Part shown: one piece after another, positions 25,889-33,837 of the stretch | Numbering within the stretch: the stretch's first letter is position 1 | Layout: each line of letters starts with the position of its first letter | Assembly (NCBI GenBank): GCA_021818955.1 | Contig: JAKASR010000003.1 | Location: forward strand, 124,001-188,000 | Direction of reading: 5' to 3' | Source: Acidobacteriota bacterium | Lineage (GTDB): Bacteria > Acidobacteriota > Terriglobia > Terriglobales > SCQP01 | DNA length: 64,000 nucleotides | Position numbers and translations under genes: made by a program | The notes under the pieces: generated by a model | Told to the model about the DNA's origin: nothing | Databases searched by the model: none | What the model saw: the letters and a program-made list of their open reading frames with translations, nothing else

Positions 25889-26307
25889 CAGCGTGGGCTC
25901 CGGCGCCGCGCCGGCCGCGGCCAGGAGGCGACGATGCGGCTGCTCAACCCGCCGCGCGGACGAAAATCGCCCTCGACCCGGCACCAGACCGGACGGCAAC
26001 TGCGCACCATGTCTTCGAGGATACGATTGACCGCGTTTTCGTAAAAAATGCCCAGATTACGGTAGGCCAGCAGGTATTCTTTCAACGATTTCAGCTCGAC
26101 ACAGAGGCGGCCGGGGCTATAGGCAATGGCCAGGGTGGCGAAATCGGGCAAGCCGGTTTTAGGACAGACCGAAGTATATTCGGGGATCTCGATGCGGATT
26201 TCGTAGCCGGGAAATTGATTGGGCCAGGTCTCCAGCTCCGGCAAAGGAGCCTTCAAACCGGCTTTCGCATGCTCCTCGCCATAGCCATGGGGAGTGGCTT
26301 TCGACAT
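25888..26307 (-). CDS. queF: NADPH-dependent 7-cyano-7-deazaguanine reductase
   Basis: Reduces preQ0 to preQ1 in queuosine tRNA modification. The 139-residue, short (YkvM-type) protein has the nucleophilic Cys48 and Asp55 in EYTSVCPKTGLPDF. It also has the C-terminal LCVELKSLKEYLLAYRN substrate motif and a conserved FYENAVNRILEDMV helix. It is first gene of a three-gene overlapping unit with the nucleoside-like gene and tdk. Other queuosine genes are not nearby. Confidence 0.96.
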   Translation of the reverse strand: MSKATPHGYGEEHAKAGLKAPLPELETWPNQFPGYEIRIEIPEYTSVCPKTGLPDFATLAIAYSPGRLCVELKSLKEYLLAYRNLGIFYENAVNRILEDMVRSCRPVWCRVEGDFRPRGGLSSRIVASWPRPARRRSPR

Positions 26308-26342
26308 GTTGCCAGAATAGCAGTTGGCCCGCCGGGCTCAAA

Positions 26343-26420
26343 GCGGCGGCTCGGCCGCTTTTACTTTTAGGCGCTGACGCGGGCATGGCTTGAGGCTGCC
26401 CGACTCGGCCGTTCACGCTT
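26343..26420 (+). repeat. Dispersed repeat, hybrid of A left half and B tail
   Basis: GCGGCTCGGCCGCTTTTACT-type left half of element A up to GGCGCTGACGC, joined to the element B tail CTGCCCGACTCGGCCGTTCACGCTT. This looks like deletion between an A and a B copy. It lies between queF (upstream side) and the yihY-like gene. Confidence 0.7.
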
Positions 26421-26464
26421 CATGAAGGCGGCGCGACCGGCTTCTATCCGGCTCCGTTCACGGT

Positions 26465-27346
26465 TCAGGCGGCGCGGGTAGGCGGCGGGAGGATGACGGA
26501 AGCGGGGGCGCGCCGGGACGGCTGCAAGTGAATGCCACGCGCCTTCAACATTTCCGAATGCACTTCGGCGCCGACCAGAATCGCCAGCGAAGAAAAATAA
26601 AACCACAACATCAGGGCGATGACCGCGCCCAGCGAACCGTAAAAAACCGAGTAGTTGCTGAGGCGGTTGATGTAGAACGACAGGATGGCGGAGATGACGA
26701 CCCACAACACCAGGGCGGTGATCGCGCCGGGCAGCAGGCTGACATGGGTGCGGCCCACGTTGGGAGCATACCGGTACACCATGATCACGGCCAGCAACAG
26801 GCAGCCGACAATGAGGCCCCAGTGCACGAGTGGCCAAATCCAGCGCAGCCATAGCGCCGGGCTGACACCGGTGATCAGGATAAGAATTTTGTGACCGAGC
26901 AGCAGCACGGCCAGCGCGACGGCCATGAAGACGCCGGCGCTACAGGTCAGGCCCAGCGCCAACAGCAGGCGTTTCCAGTACGGCCGAGTTTCCTGCACTT
27001 CATAGGCGGTATCCAACGCCCAGGTCAGGCCCGAAAAGCCCTGCGACGCGGAATAAAGCAGTAGCAGGGTACTGACGCTAAGCAGGGTGGAATGATGGGT
27101 TTGCACCAGGGGCCAGAGCTGATTTCCGACCAACTTGGCGGCGGAATGCGGCATCACCTGCCCGAGATAGACCAGCATTGCCTGTACCAGCCCCTGAGCG
27201 TGGAACATGCCCAGCAGTGTAGTCAGCAAGAGGATCAAGGGAAATAACGAGAACAGAAAGTAATAGCTCAGCGCCGCCGCCCAGTCCATCAGATCATCGG
27301 CCATCGCCTCTTTATAGACATTCCTGGTTACCCCCCACCAACCCAT
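26465..27346 (-). CDS. YihY/virulence factor BrkB-family membrane protein
   Basis: 293-residue inner-membrane protein with about six helices. It has the family motifs DWAAALSYYFLFSLFPLILLL near the N terminus, RLLLALGLTCSAGVFMAVALAVLLLG in the middle, and the signature YRYAPNV (here VYRYAPNVGRTH) and YGSLGAVIALMLWFYFSS. Formerly annotated as ribonuclease BN, but that activity belongs to another protein; the function of this family is unresolved. Isolated gene on the minus strand. Confidence 0.93.
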   Translation of the reverse strand: MGWWGVTRNVYKEAMADDLMDWAAALSYYFLFSLFPLILLLTTLLGMFHAQGLVQAMLVYLGQVMPHSAAKLVGNQLWPLVQTHHSTLLSVSTLLLLYSASQGFSGLTWALDTAYEVQETRPYWKRLLLALGLTCSAGVFMAVALAVLLLGHKILILITGVSPALWLRWIWPLVHWGLIVGCLLLAVIMVYRYAPNVGRTHVSLLPGAITALVLWVVISAILSFYINRLSNYSVFYGSLGAVIALMLWFYFSSLAILVGAEVHSEMLKARGIHLQPSRRAPASVILPPPTRAA

Positions 27347-27501
27347 GATGAAAAAGATGAGGCTGATATATACCAGGTTGGGTTAAAGGAACACCGCAAA
27401 CCCGACGTCTGCGAGCGACGCGGCCGTTAACGCCGCAAGTTGTCAAAATTATTTGACTAATTTTTCACAGATTTTTATAGCCAAGCTATTGAAAATAAAG
27501 C

Positions 27502-27628
27502 GTTATTCCACGAAAAGGCCGGTTATTCCAAAAATCAGCCCGTTGTCTCAGGCCTGGAATAACGGGAATGGCCTTTAGGTTCAGACACTTACATCCGTTA
27601 TTCCAAATCCACGCACTTGGAATAACGG
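27502..27628. repeat. Cluster of five GTTATTCCA motifs forming hairpins
   Basis: Within the 378-nt gap between yihY and moaB, GTTATTCCA occurs directly at 27502, 27522 and 27597 and inverted (TGGAATAAC) at 27555 and 27618. The pair CCGTTATTCCAA (27595-27606) and TTGGAATAACGG (27617-27628) is a perfect 12-bp stem with a 10-nt loop. The 27522/27555 pair forms a second, looser hairpin. The rest of the gap is AT-richer, with an element-B-tail-like sequence near 27416-27434. No ORF is convincing. Confidence 0.7.
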
Positions 27629-27657
27629 GACCAAACTGGGTCATTTCACACACATAA

Positions 27658-27694
27658 GCGGCTCGGTCGCTTTTACTTTCAGGCGCAGACGCTC
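27658..27694 (+). repeat. Dispersed repeat element A, truncated copy
   Basis: GCGGCTCGGTCGC hairpin, TTTTACTTTCAGGCGCAGACGCTC; the right half with the GTCCGG hairpin is absent. It lies between the yihY-like start and the moaB stop. Confidence 0.7.
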
Positions 27695-27724
27695 ACCCCG
27701 TGGAAGCGGCGGGACAAAGCGGGT

Positions 27725-28282
27725 TTATCGCCGTGAAGCGCGCCGGTCGGCATGCCGCGTGCGGCCGGCGAGCAACTCAAGGGCATGCGGCAGCAGGGGC
27801 AGTAAAACCTCGAGGCATTCGGCCACCGCGCGCGGGCTACCCGGCAGGTTGATGATGAGGCTTGCTCCGCGGATGCCGGCGATGCCGCGGCTGAGCCAGG
27901 CTCGCGGCGTCCGCCGCGCGGTGGCTTGCCGCATCAGTTCAGCCAGCCCGGGCGCCAGGCGGTCGCAGGCGACGGCGGTAGCCTCGGGCGTAATATCGCG
28001 CGGCCCAAACCCGGTGCCGCCGGTGGTCACCACTAAAGACGCTTTCCTGGACAAACGCACCAGCGCGCCGCGGATACGGGCCTTATCGTCGGGAACCACG
28101 GCTATTTCCACTACGCTAGCCCCCGCCGCTTGCAGCCTGCGAGCCGCTTCCGGACCGGAAAGATCCACCCGGCTGCGCGCCGCCACGCCATCGCTTACCG
28201 TCAGCACCACGGCGGTCGTACCGGGAGGAATAACGGGCGGAGGCGCGAGCCGTCTAGTCACACCGGGGCGGGCGGGCTTCAT
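27725..28282 (-). CDS. moaB: MogA/MoaB-type molybdopterin adenylyltransferase-family protein
   Basis: 185-residue cytosolic protein of molybdenum cofactor synthesis. It has the [12 protein letters not shown] start strand, the [16 protein letters not shown] nucleotide/molybdopterin loop, [18 protein letters not shown] and an acidic-helix end. The ATG at 28282 overlaps the moaC stop by ATGA, which fixes the start over an upstream ATG at 28330. MogA (adenylyl transfer) and MoaB cannot be separated reliably by sequence here. Other moa/moe genes are absent from the window. Confidence 0.9.
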   Translation of the reverse strand: MKPARPGVTRRLAPPPVIPPGTTAVVLTVSDGVAARSRVDLSGPEAARRLQAAGASVVEIAVVPDDKARIRGALVRLSRKASLVVTTGGTGFGPRDITPEATAVACDRLAPGLAELMRQATARRTPRAWLSRGIAGIRGASLIINLPGSPRAVAECLEVLLPLLPHALELLAGRTRHADRRASRR

Positions 28283-28782
28283 GGCGTCTTGCCAGCTTTC
28301 GCGCGCCCCGCGGCATGGCCGCGCCGCCAAAGCCCGCTCTTGCCGCCCCGCTTTTCCATTAACTCAACGCACTCAATCGTCATGCCGGGGGCGGCCGCTT
28401 TCAACATGTCATAAACCGTCAGCGCGGCCATGCTAACCGCCACCAGCGCTTCCATTTCCACGCCGGTCAAGGCGGTAGCGGCGGCGGTCGCCACGATTTC
28501 CAAGCCGCCGCGCCGGCGCCGGAATTCGATTCCGACGTGTTCCAGCGGCAGGACATGGCAGAGCGGCACCAGTTCCGGGGTGCGCTTGGCCGCCTGAATG
28601 CCGGCGATGCGCGCCACTTCCAGCGGGTCGCCCTTGGGATTGCGCGGCAGCAAGCGCCAGACGCGCGGAGAAAAACGCAGGCGCGCGCGCGCTGTAGCCT
28701 CGCGCCGCGCAGGCGTCTTGCCGCCAACATCCACCATGCGCGTTTCGCCGCCGCGAGCGTAATGAGAAAGCGTGGAAGTCAT
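28279..28782 (-). CDS. moaC: Cyclic pyranopterin monophosphate synthase
   Basis: Second step of molybdopterin synthesis, converting the MoaA product to cyclic pyranopterin monophosphate. The 167-residue product has [62 protein letters not shown] and a final EKRGGKSG motif, all family hallmarks including the catalytic Lys/Asp region. It overlaps moaB by four nt. The C-terminal tail is basic. Confidence 0.96.
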   Translation of the reverse strand: MTSTLSHYARGGETRMVDVGGKTPARREATARARLRFSPRVWRLLPRNPKGDPLEVARIAGIQAAKRTPELVPLCHVLPLEHVGIEFRRRRGGLEIVATAAATALTGVEMEALVAVSMAALTVYDMLKAAAPGMTIECVELMEKRGGKSGLWRRGHAAGRAKAGKTP

Positions 28783-28824
28783 GGCAAAGGCTCTTGACCG
28801 ACCCCAATTCCCCGGGCGTGAACG

Positions 28825-28902
28825 GCGGCGCGGCCGCTTTCACTTTCAGGCGCTGACGCTTTCGCAATGGTACGACCGAAACCGGACGCATGGCGAGTAC
28901 TC
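28825..28902 (+). repeat. Dispersed repeat element A, copy
   Basis: GCGGCGCGGCCGC hairpin, TTTCACTTTCAGGCGCTGACGC, then GAAACCGGACGCATGGCGAGTACTC with the GTCCGG arm degraded to TACGACCG. It lies between divergent moaC and the CocE-like gene, just upstream of the latter. Confidence 0.85.
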
Positions 28903-28924
28903 TTTATAAACAGATTTGGCATGA

Positions 28925-30874
28925 ATGCCGGAATTATTTACACTTAACGCCATGTCTCGCCACAGCGCTGCCGGAAAATGCCTTCGGACATGGCCGACTT
29001 GGGTTCTTTATGCGCCTATTTTGATGGGGTTATTCACCCTCTCCGCGGGCGCGCAGGCGGCGGCCGCGCCCGCCTGGAAGCCCTGGCATCCGGATTTTCG
29101 CCGATGGTTCCGGCGCGAAACCGTCTATATTCCCATGCGCGATGGGGTTAAGCTCTACACCGAAATTTTTATACCGGTACGGGGCCAAGGGCCGTTTCCC
29201 ATCCTGCTCAACCGCACGCCCTATGGGGTGACCGACGATGCGCAGGGGTATTGCCGGGAACTGCGCTACGATCGCGCCCTGGCGCGCGATGGCTATATTT
29301 TCGTCTTCCAGGATATACGCGGGCGCTTTCGTTCCGGCGGGCATTTTGTGATGAACCGGCCGCCGCGAACCGCCGGCCAGCGCGTGGATGAAAGCACCGA
29401 CGCTTACGACACCATCCAGTGGCTGGTTCGCCACGTCCCCGACAACAACGGCCGGGCCGGCATCTTTGGCGTTTCCTACGGCGGCTGGCTGAGCGCGATG
29501 ACGCTGCTCGATCCACCGCCCGCGCTCAAAGCGGTTTCCGAACAGGCTTCGCCCGGCGACATGTTCCTGGGCGACGATTTTCATCACAACGGCGCGTTCC
29601 GTCTCAGTTATGGCTTCGAATATGCGGCCATGATGGAAACCAATAAAACGAACTTCCATTTTCATTTCAGCCGCTACGACACGTTTGAATGGTATTGGAA
29701 GCTGGGGCCGCTGGCGAACGTCAACCGGCTATATCTGCAGGGCTCGCTGCCGACGTGGAATCATTTCGTCGAGCATCCCAACTACGACGCCTTCTGGAAA
29801 ACCCAGGCGATCTGGCGGTACCTGCAGCGCCTGCGGCGGGTGCCGGTCCCGACGCTGAATGTCGCCGGCTGGTGGGATCAGGAAGATTTCTATGGCCCGC
29901 AGAAAATTTACGCCACCCTGGAGCGCCTGCCCGGGCATCGCCGTAATTTTCTGGTCGTCGGCCCCTGGAATCACGGCGGTTGGTCCGCCGGCACGGGGGA
30001 TCAGCTCGGCCCGATACGCTTTCAGAGCGCAACCGGAGAGTATTTCCGCCGCCACATTGAAGCCCCCTGGTTCGCCTATTGGCTGAAGCGCCAGGGCCGG
30101 CTTCCCTTCCCCAAAGCGATGGCGTTTCAAACCGGCGCTAATCGCTGGCACCTTTACGCGCATTGGCCGCCACGGCGAGTGAGCGCGCGGCGGCTTTATC
30201 TGCGCTCCGGTATGCGGCTGGCTTTCCGCCCGCCGCGCGGCGCCGGGGGCTATGACAGCTATATCAGCAATCCGCACGACCCGGTGCCCTATTATCCGCG
30301 TCCCATACGGCCCACTTACCCCGGACCGAAGTGGCCCATCTGGCTGGTGCGCGATCAGCGATTTGCCAACCTGCGTCCGGACGTACTGAGTTGGGAAACG
30401 CCCGTGCTGCGCCGGCCGCTGGCGATCAGCGGCGAAATCCACGCCCATCTGTTTGCCTCCACCAGCGGCAGCGACAGCGATTGGGTGGTCAAACTCATCG
30501 ATGTCTATCCCCAGAACTATCGCCCGCAACCCAAGCTGGGCGGTTATGAGCTGATGATTGCCGATGAAATTTTCCGGGGGCGGTTTTTGCACAGCTTCCG
30601 CCATCCCCAACCGCTAGTTCCGGGCCATATTTATAACTTCGTGTTCAGCCTGCATGGCAACGATCACGTCTTCCTGCCCGGCCATCGCATCATGGTGCAG
30701 GTGCAGAGCACGTTATTTCCGCTCTACGATCGCAATCCGCAAAAATTCGTCGCGAATATTTTTCTCGCCCGGCCCGGCGATTTCATCAGCGCCCGGCAAA
30801 AAATCTGGCGCGCCCGCAGCCACGCCTCGTATATCGAACTGCCGGTGGTCCCCGCCAAGCCATCGCAGCGGTAA
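28925..30874 (+). CDS. Secreted CocE/NonD-family alpha/beta hydrolase
   Basis: 649-residue exported serine hydrolase related to cocaine esterase, glutaryl-7-ACA acylase and X-Pro dipeptidyl-peptidases. A signal sequence ends near AGAQAAA (residue 47). The hydrolase core has VYIPMRDGVKLYTEIF, RTPYG, GYIFVFQDIRGRFRSGG, nucleophile Ser184 in GVSYGG, and NHGG with the probable catalytic His. The C-terminal jelly-roll domain shows the usual HRIMVQVQSTLFPLYDRNP ending. Start ATG 28925 or 28952 (MSRHSAAG) are both possible. Substrate unknown; likely an acyl or peptide ester. Single gene. Confidence 0.9.
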   Translation: MPELFTLNAMSRHSAAGKCLRTWPTWVLYAPILMGLFTLSAGAQAAAAPAWKPWHPDFRRWFRRETVYIPMRDGVKLYTEIFIPVRGQGPFPILLNRTPYGVTDDAQGYCRELRYDRALARDGYIFVFQDIRGRFRSGGHFVMNRPPRTAGQRVDESTDAYDTIQWLVRHVPDNNGRAGIFGVSYGGWLSAMTLLDPPPALKAVSEQASPGDMFLGDDFHHNGAFRLSYGFEYAAMMETNKTNFHFHFSRYDTFEWYWKLGPLANVNRLYLQGSLPTWNHFVEHPNYDAFWKTQAIWRYLQRLRRVPVPTLNVAGWWDQEDFYGPQKIYATLERLPGHRRNFLVVGPWNHGGWSAGTGDQLGPIRFQSATGEYFRRHIEAPWFAYWLKRQGRLPFPKAMAFQTGANRWHLYAHWPPRRVSARRLYLRSGMRLAFRPPRGAGGYDSYISNPHDPVPYYPRPIRPTYPGPKWPIWLVRDQRFANLRPDVLSWETPVLRRPLAISGEIHAHLFASTSGSDSDWVVKLIDVYPQNYRPQPKLGGYELMIADEIFRGRFLHSFRHPQPLVPGHIYNFVFSLHGNDHVFLPGHRIMVQVQSTLFPLYDRNPQKFVANIFLARPGDFISARQKIWRARSHASYIELPVVPAKPSQR

Positions 30875-30902
30875 GGCGGCACCGCCGCATCGCGCAACCT
30901 AA

Positions 30903-30980
30903 GCGGCACGGCCGCTTTTACTTTTAGGCGCTGACGCTTGCGCCAAGGTCCAGCCGACGCCGGACGCATGGCGAATACTC
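30903..30980 (+). repeat. Dispersed repeat element A, copy
   Basis: Nearly complete: GCGGCACGGCCGCTTTTACT, TTTAGGCGCTGACGCTTGCGCCAAGG, GCATGGCGAATACTC. It lies between convergent genes. The following 140 nt contain GGCGCGGGAC with CCCGCG, resembling a decayed element B arm, and no convincing gene. Confidence 0.85.
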
Positions 30981-31126
30981 TTCGACGCCGCCGTTACCGC
31001 TCCGGGCGCAAGCACGCCGGCCTAAAACAGAACGGCGCGGGACATCCCGCGATGCCCGCGTCGTTCCGCCCTACTGCTTGCCGGCTTTGCGATAGCCAAA
31101 AGCCAATCGCTTGCCGTTACGGACCG

Positions 31127-31957
31127 CTAGTGGCGGATCTGCGTCGAGGTGCTGGAGGTTGCCGAAGCCGAAGCCGGACCGGCGGTCAGCAACATTTGCG
31201 TGCCTGAATTCAGCACCAGGTTGCCATGCGGCGCCACCAGCAGCGAACTCTGCGAACCGCCCGCGGCTTCGATCGGCAAGACACGGAAGCCCGCACCGTT
31301 AGAAGCCCGCAGCAGGCCGCCGCCCATGCCGGCCGCTGGCGCGTCTAAACCGGCGCCGGCATTGCCGGCCATTTGCGCGGTCGAATTCACCGCCCCGCCC
31401 AAGCTGCCGCCGATGCCGCCCATCAATCCGCCGCCGGCGGTCATGGCGCCGCCCGCGCCCGCGGCCATGGGCTGCGGCATTGGCGGGGGATTAAAGCCGG
31501 CCTGCATTTGGGAACTGGCCATCATGACCTGGGTGATGCTGGCATGGATGGGAATCCGCCGACCATGACGCGTCACGGCTTCGGTAAACAGCACGCCGAC
31601 AGAGGAACCGGCCTGGCGGTTGGCCGCTTTTTTAACTTGCGTGACCTGTCCGAACAGGCGCGATCCTTTGGGCAGCACCACACGGCCATGGCTTTTCACC
31701 TGGCTGGTGGTTTGCGCCCGCACCTGGTCGCCCACATGCGCATGCCGGGTGTCGAGCCTGGATTTCAATCGGGCATGAATCCGAGTCTGGCTGGAAAATG
31801 CCCATCCGGCCGCTTGCCGGTTGGCGGGGGTGGAAGAAGCTTTGGAGTGGGGCGCGGCCTGCGGCTGGCGCGGCGAAGGGTGCGAATGGGTGGATTGCGC
31901 CATGCCGAGAAGTGGCAGGCCGAGAAATAAACTGGCGATCATGAGCGAGCGTTTCAT
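31127..31957 (-). CDS. Secreted hypothetical protein with LPKGSRL motif and Gly/Ala-rich tail
   Basis: 276 residues. A clear signal peptide (LMIASLFLGLPLLGMAQ) leads to a His/Ser/Pro-rich spacer, then a small domain at about residues 60-150: ARLKSRLDTRHAHVGDQVRAQTT followed by VVLPKGSRLFGQVTQV and IPIHASITQVM. This resembles the beta-rich cores of TrbI/VirB10-like or DUF-type exported proteins, but I cannot name the family. The C-terminal 110 residues are low-complexity Gly/Ala/Met, ending in SASATSST. SD GAGGAGG lies before ATG 31957. No informative neighbours. Function unknown. Confidence 0.75.
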   Translation of the reverse strand: MKRSLMIASLFLGLPLLGMAQSTHSHPSPRQPQAAPHSKASSTPANRQAAGWAFSSQTRIHARLKSRLDTRHAHVGDQVRAQTTSQVKSHGRVVLPKGSRLFGQVTQVKKAANRQAGSSVGVLFTEAVTRHGRRIPIHASITQVMMASSQMQAGFNPPPMPQPMAAGAGGAMTAGGGLMGGIGGSLGGAVNSTAQMAGNAGAGLDAPAAGMGGGLLRASNGAGFRVLPIEAAGGSQSSLLVAPHGNLVLNSGTQMLLTAGPASASATSSTSTQIRH

Positions 31958-32277
31958 CGTAGTCAGTCCTCCTCGGATGCTAACTGGAATTGATGATGCA
32001 ACTTATCTGCCAAATGCTTTCGACTTTGGATAAATAACTGACGTATATAGACTTAATTAGGTTTCATGCATTCGGGAGGACACTCGCGACTCAGTCAATA
32101 CTATGCTGTGGATTCATCCAAGCCAGAAAATTCAGCCAGGCTTAAGGCGGCCCGGCCGCTTTTTTAGGCGCTGACGCTTTCGCCAAGGTCCGGCCGAAAG
32201 CGGACGCATGGTTAATTGGGGGCGGCCCGGGCAGTCTGGCGGCGCCACCTTGTTACGCCGCGGGTTAGAATTAATTC
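31958..32277. other. Divergent intergenic region (320 nt)
   Basis: Holds the promoters of the flanking divergent genes and an element A copy at 32147-32212. The part at 31985-32080 is AT-rich (e.g. TATATAGACTTAATTAGG). I see no gene and no recognisable RNA. Confidence 0.6.
32147..32212 (+). repeat. Dispersed repeat element A, shortened copy
   Basis: GGCGGCCCGGCCGC hairpin directly joined to TTTTTTAGGCGCTGACGC (part of the T-rich stretch deleted), then the GTCCGG-CCGAAA hairpin and GCGGACGCATGG. The terminal GCGAATACTC is lost. Confidence 0.8.
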
Positions 32278-32904
32278 ATGAGATTTCTTTCCATGCGCTG
32301 GCGCCGCGCCGGCGGTATAGCAGCGATGCTGGCACTGAGCTTGGCGGCAGGGTCGCTGCAGGCGGTGGCGAGCAAGCCGCTTCCGCCCCGTCCCCCGCTG
32401 GGCAATCCCCATGCCCGAGTGAAAGTGTATATTTTCGAAGACCTGCAATGTCCCGATTGCGCCCAGTGGCATAAATATCTGCGCGCGGTGATTCTGCCGC
32501 GCTATGGCAAACGGGTGGCGTTTTATCTGCGCGATTTTCCTTTACCGCAACATACCTGGTCGTTTAATGCGGCGGTGCTGGAGCGGTATTTTGCGGCGCG
32601 CAATGCCGCGCTCTACTTTGCCTGGGTGGATTATTGCTACCAATATCAGGCGCAAATCACGTCGGCGAATCTGATGCGGCGGGCGAGCGAGGTGGCAGCC
32701 CGCTATGGCTTGCACACTTCTTTAGACCGAGTCTTTACCAAAACCCGCTACTTTCAGGCGGTAGAAAAAGACCAAGCGCTGGGAAATCGTATTGGGATTG
32801 ACCACACGCCCACGATCTATCTGGGGCGGCCGGGGGGGGAGCAGGTCAACACGTACGCGCAACTGCAGCATGCGCTGGAGCGGCAGTTGATGGCGCGGCG
32901 GTAG
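32278..32904 (+). CDS. Exported DsbA-like thiol-disulfide protein
   Basis: 208-residue periplasmic thioredoxin-fold protein. A signal peptide (residues 11-31, AMLALSLAAGSLQAVA) precedes the fold. Active site CPDC is at residues 58-61 after the strand KVYIFEDLQ. An inserted helical region (residues 85-150) and the cis-Pro loop HTPTIYLG complete the DsbA/DsbG-like (Thioredoxin_4) pattern. Likely oxidises or reduces envelope protein thiols. It is near, but not operonic with, other genes; the start ATG 32278 lacks a strong SD. Confidence 0.85.
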   Translation: MRFLSMRWRRAGGIAAMLALSLAAGSLQAVASKPLPPRPPLGNPHARVKVYIFEDLQCPDCAQWHKYLRAVILPRYGKRVAFYLRDFPLPQHTWSFNAAVLERYFAARNAALYFAWVDYCYQYQAQITSANLMRRASEVAARYGLHTSLDRVFTKTRYFQAVEKDQALGNRIGIDHTPTIYLGRPGGEQVNTYAQLQHALERQLMARR

Positions 32905-33123
32905 ACGCGGGCGCGGGTCCATTTTGAAACCGTCCGCTTTGGACGGGCACCGTTCTGAACCAAGCCAAGGCAAGAATCCGCCCTCACGGGTGACTGGCAA
33001 GGAATCAGTTCCCTCTAACTCAAAAGCCGGTGCGAGTCGGTACGCGGCCGGGGCGGGGCGAGACCGCCGAGATCGCCGAGATCGCCTGCAGCCGAGGAGG
33101 CAGCGGCGAGGCGAAGGGAAGCT
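32905..33123 (+). other. 219-nt leader upstream of LuxR-type gene
   Basis: Holds a perfect hairpin CCGTCC-GCTTT-GGACGG (32930-32946), an imperfect one around ACTGGCAAGGAATCAGT, and a short tandem repeat of CGAGATCGC near 33065-33085. It does not match a riboswitch class I know. It may include the terminator of the DsbA-like gene and the regulator's 5' leader. Confidence 0.4.
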
Positions 33124-33831
33124 ATGCGGGAAAACTCAAAGTTGCGCAACGCCGTGCTGGATTCCTTATGGAATAATCCCGTCATTGGGCTAGCCATTTA
33201 CGATAGCGAAGTGGCCACACTCAAGGACGCCAACGCGGCCTTTCTCGATCTGCTGGACAGCCGTTTTCGCACCAAAAAGACCTTAGGCATGCCGATGGAG
33301 CAATGCCTGCCGGAACTGGACGTCAGCGGTTTAAAGGAAGTATTCCAGCACACGCTCAGCAGCGGGGTGCCGTTCCATTCCGATCTGATCCGGCTGAACC
33401 GGCCGCAGATGGGGCCCATACAAATCGCGCTGACGGTGCTGGCGCTCGCCAGCGAGGCGGGCAGCACGCGCTTCCTGTTGCTGGTGGCGAATGAACGCAA
33501 GGCCGGCGCCGGGCTGCCCCAGTTCTGGAACGTGCTCGATAATCAGACGCGCCACGCCCTGGCTCGCCATTTCCACCTTAGCGCCCGCGAACTCGATATT
33601 GTGGCCGAATGCCTGCAGGGTAAAAAAAACCGCCAAATCGCCGACGATCTGCATATTGGCATTTCGACGGTCAAGCGTCACCTGGAAAGCGCCTATCGCA
33701 AAATGGGCATTACCAGCTCCCGATCGCTGCCGCTTTCTATTCTCGCGGTGTTGCAGCAGATGACGCCCTCGCCGCAGGAGTTGACCCTGTCGCCTTCCTG
33801 CAGCTCGCAACAGCGTTCGCAGGTCGCCTGA
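33124..33831 (+). CDS. PAS-like/LuxR-type transcriptional regulator
   Basis: 235-residue protein. The N-terminal half (residues 10-125) resembles a PAS sensor domain: NPVIGLAIYDSEVATLKDANAAFLDLL. Residues 150-210 form a LuxR/GerE helix-turn-helix: FHLSARELDIVAECLQGKKNRQIADDLHIGISTVKRHLESAYRKMG. No receiver domain or TM segment is present, so the signal is probably cytoplasmic. GAAGGGAAG is the SD. It is convergent with nnrDE, seven nt apart. Target genes unknown. Confidence 0.88.
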   Translation: MRENSKLRNAVLDSLWNNPVIGLAIYDSEVATLKDANAAFLDLLDSRFRTKKTLGMPMEQCLPELDVSGLKEVFQHTLSSGVPFHSDLIRLNRPQMGPIQIALTVLALASEAGSTRFLLLVANERKAGAGLPQFWNVLDNQTRHALARHFHLSARELDIVAECLQGKKNRQIADDLHIGISTVKRHLESAYRKMGITSSRSLPLSILAVLQQMTPSPQELTLSPSCSSQQRSQVA

Positions 33832-33837
33832 GTGGTT

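Noticed and set aside
27595-27628. 12-bp palindrome as a Rho-independent terminator
   Set aside because: No T tract on either strand after the stem, and it is part of a multi-copy motif cluster.
32930-33090. Known riboswitch in the leader of the LuxR-type gene
   Set aside because: I compared by eye with cobalamin, c-di-GMP, c-di-AMP and TPP signatures and found no match; only simple hairpins remain.
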